Below, piece by piece: positions 14,032 to 23,400 of a stretch of 35,578 bases of DNA (its first letter is position 1; the number at the start of each line of letters is the position of its first letter). The translations under genes and the position numbers were made by a program. The notes under the pieces are model-generated. The model searched no databases. It was not told the origin of the DNA and saw only the letters and a list, made by a program, of their open reading frames with translations. Source of the DNA: Pirellulales bacterium (GTDB taxonomy: Bacteria > Planctomycetota > Planctomycetia > Pirellulales > JAICIG01); NCBI GenBank assembly GCA_025924495.1, contig JAICIG010000017.1, positions 1-35,578 of the forward strand, read 5' to 3'.

Positions 14032-16962
14032 CTATCGCACCGCGGGAATCGGCGTCAACCGTGCAGCTCCCTCGACCAGAATCATCTCCTGGTCGGGCTC
14101 CAGATCCTGGAATTCCTGCTCCAGGCCCGAGGGCCAGCGAACGTGCAAATTGCCGATCTTTTGCTCCCCGCCCAGACCAAAGACGAGCTGACGCTGGTTG
14201 CTGGCCGCATAACCGTCGCCGGCCGATAACCATTGCCGCTGGATGCGGCCGCCCGCCTGCAGCGTGACAATCGCCCCGATCGCATCTCGCGATGACTTGA
14301 CGCCGCGCAGTTGGATCGCCAAGTAGTGTCCGAATGATTCAGTCCGGTTGGTCAGCAGCGCCACAGGATCCCCCAGATGTGAGACGGCAAAATCTTCCTT
14401 TCCGTCGCGATTCCAGTCGAGCCGCGCCAGCCCGCGCGCCAGATGCTGTTGTTGAAAGTACGGACCTAGCATTTCCGCGGGCAGTTCAAGGAACCGACCG
14501 CCCAGGTTACGAAAATATTGGGGCGGCATGCGATATGGGGCGCCGCGATGGGTGAAGTCGCCGATGTGCCCGTTTGCGACGACCAGGTCGGGCCGCCCGT
14601 CCAAATCGCCGTCGAGGAATTGGGTTCCGAATCCGAGCATCTTCAGGCTAGGCTCGTGCAGACCAAACCGGACCGAGGCGTCGCTAAATAAGTGGCTGGT
14701 TTCCTGGCGGTAAAGCGAGTTCGATTCGCCGTAGAAATTGGTGACGAATAAATCGAGCTTTGCGTCGCCGTCGGCGTCGCCGGCCGCCACGCCCATGCAG
14801 GCCTGCGCTCGGCCGTCGCCGTCGAAGGCCAGCCCCGAGACGACGCCGCGCTCGCTGAATCTTGGCGCATCGCCCGGCTGCGGCGTCTCATTGACGAAAT
14901 AGAAATTCGCGTCTTGATCATTGGCCACGAACAAATTGAGTCGTCCTTGGCCTTCGAAGTCGGCGGCGATAACGCCCATGCCGTTCCCGCCCGCCGCCGC
15001 CAGGCCCGCATTAGCCGTCTGGTCGAGAAAGCGACCATCTCCCTGGTTCAAGAAGAACTGGTCGGGCTGCGGCTCGAAGATATTTGGTGCGCAAACGCGA
15101 GCAAGCTTGCCTTCCACGCATACTTTGTCGTAGACGTCAGGGCCTTGTACGTAGTTCACGTCATAAATATCTGCCATGCCGTCGCCGTTGAGATCGGCTA
15201 ATAGGCAACTGATCGTCCACGTGTCGTTGCGAATGCCGGCGGACGCGGTGGCGTCGCGGAAGGTGCCATCCCCCTGGTTTACATACAGGCGGTTAACGCC
15301 GATGTTAGCTATGTAGATGTCGGGCCAGCCGTCGTCGTTGACATCGCCAACGGTCGCCCCCTGGCTGAAACGGTTTTCGGCCAATCCGGCGGCCGCCGTT
15401 ACGTCTTTGAAGCGGCCGTCGCCGCAATTGCGGAATAGGCGATCGAGATGCTCCGCCTGATCATCTTGCAAGGGCCAGCGGCCGCCCTGGGTAAAATACA
15501 GGTCGGGCCCGCCATCGCCGTCGTAGTCGAGCACGGCAATGCCGCCCCCGGTGAATTGAAACATGCGGCGACCTTCTTCCACTGCTTCGGCGCCGTTGAA
15601 ATAAGCGAATCGAATGCCCGCGTCCGCCGCCACATCGACGAACTCGATCTGCGCAGTCTGTGATGCGATTTGTTCAGAGGTTTCCGCAACTATGGATTTC
15701 GGCCAAGCAGGCAGCGGGTAATGCGATAGGTCGATGAGGCGAGTCGGATCATGTTCGCTTATCGTGAGCGGCATGTCGTCGTTAAGGCAGGCTTGCAGAC
15801 GTTTGGCGCCGTCGACCGCCCAGGCTTGTTGGGGATCGACTGCACGCCCCCAACAACACCAGCCCCACGCTTCCCACAGGCGTCCGAGGGATTCGGTCAG
15901 TCGGGCCGCCTTTTCGATCAGCGCTCGATCTTTGCGGCGGTCGTAAAGTATCCGGAGCGTGTGGGCGAGTTCTTCAAGTTCGATCGCCCTTTGAGCTAGC
16001 CGTTCGGAGGCGGCGCTGTCGTCGAGCTCTGCCAATAGTTGAGCCAACTGATAGGTGGAAACCTGCTGGTTGGGATCTAATTTCAAAGCTTCCCAAAAGC
16101 AGCGTGCCGCCGCTTTTGTTTGCCCTTGTTGTCTGGCCCGCAGCCCGCGGATTCGCCAAATGTCGGGGTGAGAATTGGCCGCCGCGGACAATTGCCGCAG
16201 CCAGTCGTTCAGCTCGCGTTCGTCGCCCGAACTGAGCATCAGTTGGCCCCACTCCGCCTGGGCTTCCAACCATTCCGGCCGCGCTGCTTTGACCTCGCTC
16301 AACAGCCGCTGGGCTTCAATCGGCTTGTTCTGGTGTAGAGCGATGCGAGCCAAGCCGAGCAGCGAGAGGGGATCGTTTGGGGCGCCGCGGCGAAACTTTT
16401 CCAGCTCCTCTGGTCGAGCGACTGTGTTGCTCTGGTCGCCGAGCAAAATCAGCATCTCAATTGAAAAGCGGTTCTGCCGTAATAAGTCGAACAGATACGG
16501 TACGGACTCATAGCGGCGGCCCCCCACGGTAAGCAGAAGCGCCAGCCGGCGGTTTGCTGCGGGGTCGTGCGGCTCGATAGCTAAGGCAGCGCGGGCTTGT
16601 TGTTCTGCATCGCTGACGCGGCCCAATTCGAACAAGATGTCGCTCGCAGCACGGCGCGCCACGAGGGCCTCGCGGCTCGCTTCCGACGGCACTTGGGAAA
16701 AGTAAGCCAAAGCTGCCGAAGCCTGCTTTTGTCTGACAGAGGCCTCGCCCGCCAACAGCAGCGCGGGAACGAAATTGGGGTCACGATCCAAAGCGCGGCG
16801 GCATAGAGCCTCGGCCGCGGCAGGGTCGCCGTCATTCAGCGCCAATCGCGCTTGCCCGACAAGTTGATTTGCGGACACGGATTCTGGCCGCCATCGCCAG
16901 GCGAGGCCAAACAGAATTGCGGCTGCGATGCACAGCCAAACCCATTTGCGACACAATATCAT
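14032..16962 (-). CDS. TPR and FG-GAP/ASPIC-UnbV (CRTAC1-family) exported protein
   Basis: This encodes 976 residues. An N-terminal hydrophobic segment (about residues 5-23) anchors or exports it. Residues about 30-400 are helical TPR-like repeats (for example DGDPAAAEALCRRALDRDPN). From about 425 comes a beta-propeller region with many FG-GAP/VCBS calcium loops of the DxDxDGxxD type (LDYDGDGGPDLY, GDVNDDGWPDIY, ADLNGDGMADIY, GDADGDAKLDLF, LDGDLDGRPDLV). The last about 90 residues (AIQLRGVKSSRDAIGAIV to HVRWPSGLEQEF) are an ASPIC/UnbV domain. The family is strongly expanded in planctomycetes and is thought to act at the cell surface in adhesion or glycan binding, but its ligand is unknown. 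No ribosome-binding site is visible before the ATG. Confidence 0.92.
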   Translation of the reverse strand: MILCRKWVWLCIAAAILFGLAWRWRPESVSANQLVGQARLALNDGDPAAAEALCRRALDRDPNFVPALLLAGEASVRQKQASAALAYFSQVPSEASREALVARRAASDILFELGRVSDAEQQARAALAIEPHDPAANRRLALLLTVGGRRYESVPYLFDLLRQNRFSIEMLILLGDQSNTVARPEELEKFRRGAPNDPLSLLGLARIALHQNKPIEAQRLLSEVKAARPEWLEAQAEWGQLMLSSGDERELNDWLRQLSAAANSHPDIWRIRGLRARQQGQTKAAARCFWEALKLDPNQQVSTYQLAQLLAELDDSAASERLAQRAIELEELAHTLRILYDRRKDRALIEKAARLTESLGRLWEAWGWCCWGRAVDPQQAWAVDGAKRLQACLNDDMPLTISEHDPTRLIDLSHYPLPAWPKSIVAETSEQIASQTAQIEFVDVAADAGIRFAYFNGAEAVEEGRRMFQFTGGGIAVLDYDGDGGPDLYFTQGGRWPLQDDQAEHLDRLFRNCGDGRFKDVTAAAGLAENRFSQGATVGDVNDDGWPDIYIANIGVNRLYVNQGDGTFRDATASAGIRNDTWTISCLLADLNGDGMADIYDVNYVQGPDVYDKVCVEGKLARVCAPNIFEPQPDQFFLNQGDGRFLDQTANAGLAAAGGNGMGVIAADFEGQGRLNLFVANDQDANFYFVNETPQPGDAPRFSERGVVSGLAFDGDGRAQACMGVAAGDADGDAKLDLFVTNFYGESNSLYRQETSHLFSDASVRFGLHEPSLKMLGFGTQFLDGDLDGRPDLVVANGHIGDFTHRGAPYRMPPQYFRNLGGRFLELPAEMLGPYFQQQHLARGLARLDWNRDGKEDFAVSHLGDPVALLTNRTESFGHYLAIQLRGVKSSRDAIGAIVTLQAGGRIQRQWLSAGDGYAASNQRQLVFGLGGEQKIGNLHVRWPSGLEQEFQDLEPDQEMILVEGAARLTPIPAVR

Positions 16963-17435
16963 TATTGGGGCCGCGAGAGGCGCGCTTGTCCCTTTATTGC
17001 GCTCGTGAGGGCGGAGCCAAAGAAAACCGGCCGCGGCATTCGGCGGATTGAAACACTCGATTGATTCTCAGCCGCGCCTCCCAGTCGGTCAAGTCTCCGC
17101 GAGTCGCGCCTTTTCGGTTCTGGTGCGCTTGCCGGATTACCTCAAGGATCGGCTTGAGATCCCAGGATTAGCGCGCTTTTGGATGCTCGGGCGGAAATGG
17201 CGAGGGCCGCAAAAGTGGCAGCTGCCGGCGCCCGTGGCGCCCGGTCTTGCTGTCGATCCGCGGATCCCCCGCCGGCGGCGGCAGCTCGGTCGAGAGCGCG
17301 AAGATTCGAAAATCACACTTAGCCGGGGGGAAGCACATAGTTCCATTTAATTCTATTTGCATTTTTAAAATAGAAAGTACATATTGGCGATTGTCTTCCA
17401 GACCCTTCTTTTTTCCATTTCAAGGACTGGGCTCT
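16963..17435. other. Divergent intergenic region
   Basis: These 473 bases separate the leftward CRTAC1 gene from the rightward DUF1559 gene and must hold promoters for both. The first 370 bases are G+C-rich without a convincing gene. The last 80 bases before the DUF1559 gene turn abruptly A+T-rich, where the promoter candidate listed separately lies. Confidence 0.5.
17357..17385 (+). promoter_or_regulatory. Candidate sigma-70-type promoter for DUF1559 gene
   Basis: TTGCAT (17357-17362) and CATATT (17380-17385) are separated by 17 bases inside an A+T-rich patch in otherwise G+C-rich DNA, about 50 bases before the ATG at 17436. The match to TTGACA/TATAAT is partial, so this is a position estimate only. 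Confidence 0.3.
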
Positions 17436-18446
17436 ATGCGCATGCAATCTTACTCAGGGACCGGCAAAGCCGGCCCCCAAAGCCAGGGGTTCACTCTTGT
17501 CGAACTCCTGGTTGTCATCGCCATCATCGGCATTCTTATCGCATTGCTATTGCCGGCAGTGCAAGCAGCTCGCGAAGCGGCTCGCCGGACCCAATGTGGC
17601 GACAATCTCAAACAGATTGGCGTCGCACTGCAAAATTATCATGATGTGAATCGATCGTTTCCAACGATGACAGTGTTCGGCGGCGGCGGCTCCTCTCCGC
17701 AACCCGCCTACCATCACACCTGGTTGACTGCGTTGCTGCCTTATATGGAACAGCAGCCGCTTTATGAACGGACGAACAAAATGACTTGGGCTTGGGGCCA
17801 GCCGATCATGGGCACGATTTTGCCCGTCTTAAAGTGCCCAAGTGATAGCGATTATCCCAACGATACGTCGGGGACCTGGGGACTTGCCATCACGAACTAC
17901 GCTGGCAGTGAAGGTTACCATTGGTGGACGAGCGCTTACAATGTACTGGGAGACAACGTTACGCGCGATTACAGTGGCGTCTTCAGCGAAGACCAATGGA
18001 ACCGGATTGCCGACATTCCCGATGGCACTTCCAACGTCGTCGCCGTTGCCGAAACGAATGCAACCGGATATAAGTGGGGCGCCTTCCACACGAACGGCAC
18101 CGGCACGAAACGAGCGCCTGCGGGTGGGGAACGCGTCTTCCGCGCCGCTTTCGTAGGCACAGGCACGAATGGCCAATGCTGCGAAACCGGCCTTTATTCC
18201 AAGCCGGACAACTCGGGCGTTAAATCCGCAGGCTGGTTTAAGTCGGCGCCTTACGCATTTTCGCCCAGCTATCTGACGGCATGGGGACCGAAATGCGAAT
18301 GGCCCGGGGCGGGTGGCGTTCATCCGGGGGTAACACTGGTCGTCGCCGCAGACGGCTCAATGAGGCCCGTCTCCGACTCGATCAGCTGGCCGGTGTGGGT
18401 GCAAATTAATGCGCGGCAAGACGGCGTCTCGGTGCAGAATTTCTAG
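17436..18446 (+). CDS. DUF1559 pseudopilin-like protein with H-x9-DG motif
   Basis: This encodes 336 residues. The N-terminus is a prepilin: after a short leader ending in Gly18 comes FTLVELLVVIAIIGIL with glutamate at +5, the type IV prepilin cleavage and methylation signature, then the helix LLLPAVQAAREAARRTQCGDNLKQIGVALQNYHD that marks the planctomycete DUF1559 family. The C-terminus has His followed by nine residues and Asp-Gly (HPGVTLVVAADGS), the H-x9-DG motif. Start is chosen at ATG 17436, with AAGGA nine bases upstream; an ATG at 17442 is possible. Such proteins are present in very many copies in planctomycete genomes and are presumed to be exported, surface-located pilin-like proteins. 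The next gene, 22 bases on, encodes a small lipoprotein, a common pairing. Confidence 0.95.
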   Translation: MRMQSYSGTGKAGPQSQGFTLVELLVVIAIIGILIALLLPAVQAAREAARRTQCGDNLKQIGVALQNYHDVNRSFPTMTVFGGGGSSPQPAYHHTWLTALLPYMEQQPLYERTNKMTWAWGQPIMGTILPVLKCPSDSDYPNDTSGTWGLAITNYAGSEGYHWWTSAYNVLGDNVTRDYSGVFSEDQWNRIADIPDGTSNVVAVAETNATGYKWGAFHTNGTGTKRAPAGGERVFRAAFVGTGTNGQCCETGLYSKPDNSGVKSAGWFKSAPYAFSPSYLTAWGPKCEWPGAGGVHPGVTLVVAADGSMRPVSDSISWPVWVQINARQDGVSVQNF

Positions 18447-18468
18447 TTTTTTCTACAGAGAGAGACTC

Positions 18469-18654
18469 ATGCGTTTGCTAATTGCAGGATTGTTCATGCT
18501 CGTCTGCGCTGTCGGCTGCGGAGAAAGCAAGCCCGATCCGCGCAGCCGCCCTGATTTTGTCGATACGTCTGATCCTACCAAGGTGCAGATGCCAAGTTTG
18601 CCGCCGGGCGGTCCCGGCGCGCCTGCGGGCGCCGCCGGCGGGCCAAACAAATAG
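18469..18654 (+). CDS. Small lipoprotein
   Basis: This encodes 61 residues. MRLLIAGLFMLVCAVGC is a lipoprotein signal with the lipidated cysteine at 17 (AVGC lipobox); the following GESKPDPRSRPDF and the Pro/Gly/Ala-rich tail (SLPPGGPGAPAGAAGGPNK) look unstructured. The purine-rich AGAGAGA lies just upstream of the ATG. It follows the DUF1559 gene by 22 bases and is very probably co-transcribed with it. Small lipoproteins of this kind recur after DUF1559 genes in planctomycetes; the function is not known. Confidence 0.8.
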   Translation: MRLLIAGLFMLVCAVGCGESKPDPRSRPDFVDTSDPTKVQMPSLPPGGPGAPAGAAGGPNK

Positions 18655-19034
18655 AGCGACTAACAGGCATTTTTTTTTATCGCTTCAATGCCGCTGTCGC
18701 CTCTCGGCTAGATTTGCAGCCACAAACAGAATGGCTGCGTCTTGCCGACGAGGCGACTTCCTTTTTTGCATACCTCTTCTCTCGGGGAGTGGCTTCCCCC
18801 CGACGCTCGTGATGTGGTTTTCGCATAGCGGCGGCTGACTGCAGACCGCGATCGCGTCGCGGTTGCTTCTCGCGACCGTCTGTGAAATGATAGAACCCTC
18901 GCTGTGTTCAATTGCTGCAGCCGAGGGCATAACGGGGCGTATTGAGGTCAACGAGCGAGTCCGCTTTTGCCCTGCGAGTTTGTCGAGTCCAAGTTGAACA
19001 GCCTTGGTTCTGGTTCCCTGCGACTAACTCCGAA
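18655..19034. other. Intergenic region, no gene seen
   Basis: These 380 bases contain a run of ten T at about 18671-18680 just after the lipoprotein stop, without a clear preceding hairpin, and an inverted repeat GTCGCG/CGCGAC with a 9-base loop near 18856. Reading frames here have no ribosome-binding sites or family resemblance. I see no RNA gene. Confidence 0.4.
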
Positions 19035-19424
19035 ATGAACGCGAAACTGATTAACGTCGGACCGGGAGGCGTCAAACAGGAGATTACGCTCGATCGTTTT
19101 CCGACTGTCATCGGGCGCGGCGCCGGCGCCGACATTCGCATCGACGACCGCTGGTTAAGCCGGCGCCATTGTCAGATCGAAAAAGTCAGCGCCACCCTCG
19201 TCGTTCGAGATTTGGGTTCGAAAAATGGCACGCTTGTCAATCGCGTGCACGTCTCCGAAGGGATTCTGATGCCGGGAGATAAGTTGACCATCGGCACTGG
19301 TACGTTCGTCGTGTTATACGAACATCGCTCTGACACGATGATGGCGGTCTCGGAACTTGCCGAAGCTGAACTCATCGGCTCCGACGAAGCCGACAATACC
19401 GCCACCTTCAACGAAGATCCATAG
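19035..19424 (+). CDS. FHA domain protein
   Basis: This encodes 129 residues, almost entirely one forkhead-associated domain that binds phosphothreonine peptides. The conserved elements are in order: TVIGRGAGADIRIDD (GR and the R/S region), WLSRRHCQIE (the SxxH motif as SRRHC), VVRDLGSKNGTLVNR (the SKNGT box) and a final strand TIGTGTFVVLYE. The acidic, threonine-containing tail (SDEADNTATFNEDP) could be a phosphorylation target of a Ser/Thr kinase, which planctomycetes have in number. No kinase or phosphatase gene is adjacent. The start is the only family-like ATG; the ribosome-binding site is weak. Its stop codon abuts the stop codon of the gene on the other strand with no intervening base. 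Confidence 0.92.
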   Translation: MNAKLINVGPGGVKQEITLDRFPTVIGRGAGADIRIDDRWLSRRHCQIEKVSATLVVRDLGSKNGTLVNRVHVSEGILMPGDKLTIGTGTFVVLYEHRSDTMMAVSELAEAELIGSDEADNTATFNEDP

Positions 19425-19733
19425 CTAAGGCGTCGTCGTTGGTTCGACCGGCTCCCGAACTGGCGGTTCCGCCGCGGAAGTTGTCGGGTGCGACTTTTCG
19501 CGCAACTTTTCTCCGGCGCGCTCGAGCGCCTGTCCTGTCTTGTCGGCGGCGTCTTGCGAGGCTTTTTCCGCCTTAGAAAAGTCGACGGTGATTACCACTT
19601 GGCTGCCGTTCTTGGCCACCGTGATAACGCCCATCATCCATAAAGCGCCGATAATGATGATCAGGCTGACCAGCAACGCGCCGAGAACATGCGCTCCCGG
19701 GCGGCGCTCGATGTAAACGCGTTGTTCTACCAT
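19425..19733 (-). CDS. Small membrane-anchored protein, hypothetical
   Basis: This encodes 102 residues from the ATG at 19733; an upstream in-frame start at 19805 would add 24 residues that are not membrane-like. After a basic start (MVEQRVYIERRPGAHV) there is one strong membrane helix (LGALLVSLIIIIGALWMMGVI, about 17-37), then KNGSQVVITVDFSKAEKASQDAADKTGQALERAGEKLREK, a polar helical stretch likely to be coiled or amphipathic, and a Pro/Thr/Glu tail. The pattern is that of a small inner-membrane protein with an exposed helical domain; no family is recognised. It is convergent with the FHA gene, the two stops being directly adjacent. Confidence 0.65.
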   Translation of the reverse strand: MVEQRVYIERRPGAHVLGALLVSLIIIIGALWMMGVITVAKNGSQVVITVDFSKAEKASQDAADKTGQALERAGEKLREKSHPTTSAAEPPVREPVEPTTTP

Positions 19734-19937
19734 GGGTTTCCGGTGCTCCTGAACGAGGACTTGGTTCTCGTTTGCTACACGGATGCAACTCGCGTGCCAT
19801 GACACGCGCGGGCGGGCATGAGCTAATTGAGACCACCCCTGGCCCTCACAAGGCCTTCGACAGGCCGACAGGCGGCCAGGGCGGTCTCCGCGATGGCAGG
19901 CAATGCCGCGAGGGAAAGGACCGGCGCCGGAAAAGCA

Positions 19938-20273
19938 TTACCCGAGCAGGTCGAGTTGCCCGCCGCTCTCGCCCAATGGATCTTTGGCGCGGTGTTCGTC
20001 AGGCTGCGGCGAGGCCAGTTCGCTGGAGACTGATTTCTTCTCGCCGAGCGGCGCCTCCCAAAGGCGGCGACCATCGGCATCTCGCTCCGCGGTTTGATGC
20101 TCTTCGCCGTCGGTGGCGCCGATGCCTTGGGCATTTTCCGCCTTGCGGCCGACGTCTTGCTGCCGCTCGTGTCCTGCCACTTCCATCCCCGTTCGTTCCA
20201 ATTCCGAGCCCTTGGTTTGGGCCAGGGACGAGCCGGCGACGCTGCTGACAAACCCCATCGGACCGATGCTCAT
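19938..20273 (-). CDS. Small conserved planctomycete protein
   Basis: This encodes 111 residues, with GGAG seven bases before the ATG. It begins MSIGPMGFVSSVAGSSLAQ and continues with a highly charged, probably disordered region: KGSELERTGMEVAGHERQ, then KAENAQGIGATDGEEHQTAE and RDADGRRLWE, and ends AKDPLGESGGQLDLLG. I recall short proteins with the same opening (SSxAGxxLAQxKGSE), the GIGxTDGExHxTxERDADGRRLWE core and the GxxLDLxG ending in other planctomycetes, so it appears to be a lineage-specific family; that recollection should be checked by search. There is no signal peptide or membrane helix. It lies 135 bases downstream of the AsmA-like gene on the same strand. Function is unknown. 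Confidence 0.7.
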   Translation of the reverse strand: MSIGPMGFVSSVAGSSLAQTKGSELERTGMEVAGHERQQDVGRKAENAQGIGATDGEEHQTAERDADGRRLWEAPLGEKKSVSSELASPQPDEHRAKDPLGESGGQLDLLG

Positions 20274-20408
20274 GGCACGACTCCGTTGCTTTAAAGGGGG
20301 GGACGTTGTTGGTCCGCTCGAGGTTGAACTGCGTGGCGTAATTCGTTGCGGAAGTCAATTGTCCGGATGCTCGGCGAGGGCCTGCTCCTGCAAGTCTAGG
20401 TTATGAAT

Positions 20409-23400
20409 TTACCTCCGAGGCGTGCCTGGGCGCGGCGTCGACGCGCCGGCTCGGGCATTGCCGGCCGGGGCCGATGATTGACGCACAGGCTCGCCCAGCG
20501 GCGGATCGGCCTGCAATTGGGGAAAGGCCTGCAGCGCCTGAGACAAGGCGGGGAATACTTCGCTGCGCGGTTGTGGCGAGTCGAGCGTGCCGTCGACGTG
20601 GATCAGCATGATCTGCTGGCTGGCCCGGCCAAGGAATTGATCCAACAGCGGCATCCGCGAATTGTCGCGGCCAACGCTGGGATAGAAGACCAGCTTAATG
20701 CTTCGATCCAAGTTGAGTTCGCCCGTTCCGCGGAGGTTGATGGCGTCGCCCTGGCAGTGGATGTTATTCAGATAGATGTGCTCTCCTTGGATACGGAAAT
20801 TCAAGTCGGCGGTGTTGAAGGCGGTGGTGGTGGGCGCTTTGCCTCGCAGCGTGCTGAGCAGGGCGACCATGACGGGCAATTCGTACAAATTCGCATTGCT
20901 CAGCCAGATGCTGCCGCGGCCGCGCAGATTGTGCAACCCGCGTCCAGCGCCGTAGAAATCGGCATTGGCCGAAAGTCGGCCGCTGAGCTGTTGCTGGCCG
21001 GCGATCGCTTCCTGAGCGCAGCGGGCCAGGTCGGCGCCAGCGAGTTCGGCATGTACGAAATAGCTTGTGTCGGCGCCAAGCTGGATTTTGACATCGCTCA
21101 GTAGCCGTCCTTCATACAGCCGTGCGGTGATCTGGCGCTCGGGCCGGATTCCGCGCACGCGATCTGCCTTGAAGCCGAAATAGGCCGCCGCATCGTCGAT
21201 CCAGAAGGGCCCGAGCACTTGTGTCAACTGGAAATCTTTGTAGTTCGCCGAGTCGAGGTCGAGTTCGCCGAAGCATTCCAGCTTGCGACCATCGAAAGCG
21301 CCGTTGAGGTTAACGCGCCCTGAAAGTCGTTCCAGCGTTACGCCGCAGTCCAGGCTGCCGTTGGGCACAAAGATGTTGACGCCCCAGTTCGACGTCACCG
21401 GGTCGTTCGCTTCGCCGCGGCTGGCAAGTTCGAATTTGCCGCGCACATTGACGGCGCCCCGCGGTTTCAAGTCGGAGATCAGCTTCTTCAAGCGACCCGA
21501 GCCCAACGCGCGAACCAGATCGCCATCGAAAGCCAGGCGGTCGACTTCGAGATGGTCGAACCGCAACCGCCATCCTCCCGCGGCATCGGTATCGCATGAG
21601 CCGTGGGCATCGACAATCGTATTGCGGTGCTCGGCTCGCAGCCCGGTGAATTTGACGCTGCCATCCTGGTAAGTAAACTTTCCCCGCAATCTATCGAGCC
21701 GATAAGGAAAATAGCTGGGCTCAATCGAAACGGCCTGGTTGGCGTCGTCGTTCAACACGGGCCAGGCCGTAAGGCTGAGCGACGGCTTTGCCTGCTTGGG
21801 AGAGAAGTTCAGCACTGCATCGAGATCGACGGCGCCGCGCGGCTTCATCGCATTCCATAACCGCGCGCCGCCGGGGCTGCGGACGATGAGCGCATCGCGC
21901 AGCTCTTCTTCGAGCGGGACGTTTCGAGCACTAAAGCTTAGCGCTACATCGTGACCGCCGGCTGAGGGAATCAGGCGGCCGCAGCAGACGACGCGCCCCG
22001 TGTCGTTGGCGCCCTCAATGCCGTCGCCGAAATTCCACACGCCGTCGACCATGTGGATTGAGCCGCGAATGTTATTGAGCGGGTAGGGAAACTGATCGTA
22101 GAGAACCGAGCAGCGATTGAGCGTCAGGTCGAGGCGCTTGTGCCATTCTCCTGATCGCTGTTCGCTGGTTTGACAGCGAAAGACGACGTTGATTGATCCG
22201 CGCGGGTTGAGCGAGCGCAGCGCTCGCCGCGATGGTTCATCCAAGGCGAGGAACAATTTTTCATCGAGGCGAACTCCCTCGCCGCTCGCATCGAAATATC
22301 CGGTCGCAGCGGGGCCGGGATTAAAAAACTGCCCCGAAAGACGGATGGGTGCGCCTTCGCTCGATGCCGAGAGATGCAAGTCAAGCTTGGCGCCGTCGAT
22401 CGTCACCTTGCCTGCGGCGTGCTCCAGCCTGTAGGGAAATTTATAGTAACTGAAGGCGACATCGAGGCAGTGCAGCACGAGCTTGGGCGTCCAACGCGCG
22501 CCATCGTATGCCAATTCGAGCTGATCAACGTTGAATTCCCCGCTGGGCATGAATTTCTGCCATTCTTCTTGCCAGGCTTGCGGCAGAACGGCCCGCAGTT
22601 GCGGCGCGAACACGAGCCGCCGACCTTCTGCTTTGAGCAGGTAGGAACTTGTCGGCCCGTAGCCGTTGCGGCGAAATTCCGCCACTCGCAGCGTTGATTG
22701 GCCGCTGCGGGCTGTGGCATCGGTAACGATCAGGCCCTGGGCATTGCATTGAAACGCGGCTCGCAAATCGGTGAGCGGATATGGCAGACGCGGGTCGTCG
22801 ATACGACCGCGGGCGACCTGACCTGCCAGCTCGAAGCCGAAGGCGGGATTCGCGGCAGGGTCGCGGTGGACGGAGAAACGGCCTTTCATCAGGGCTCGCA
22901 ACGATCCCAGTTCAGCCAGCTTTCGCGAGATCACGCCGGGCAGCGAGCGGGTCAGCTCGGGTGAGAAATCGAGCTCTTCGACCGCGCCGTGGGCCGACCA
23001 ATGTTCGCCGCTTGGCGCGAAGCTGGCCGCCACATCGATATGCCGCAGATGATCTCCAGACAGGCGGCCTTGCAGTTGCATTGCCGTGCGGCCGTCGGCG
23101 CTTGCGCGCACGCGGTCGTCGGGTTTGAATTCAAGGTGGATGTCGCGCAGCGTGAAGACGCTGCTTTGATTCTTGAGCGGATCGGAGATCTCCACGACAC
23201 CGTTTTCGATCGTGCCTTGCGGAGGCGTGTCGCCCAGTTTGGGAAGCGGAAATAGCTTGGCCGCACTCCAGGAGCCGTCTGGCCGGTGCGTGATGCGGAT
23301 CGTCGGGCGGCGAATGATGATGTTGGTGATTGGCAACTCGCCTTGCACCAGCTCTTTCCAATCCGTGTCGCCTTGGAGAAAGAGCTCTTCGAAATAGGCC

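Noticed and set aside
19823..20251. 142-codon - strand frame overlapping the small conserved protein
   Set aside because: Its composition (Arg/Pro/Ala-rich) is that of a frame shadow, while the 19938-20273 frame has a ribosome-binding site and family-like blocks.
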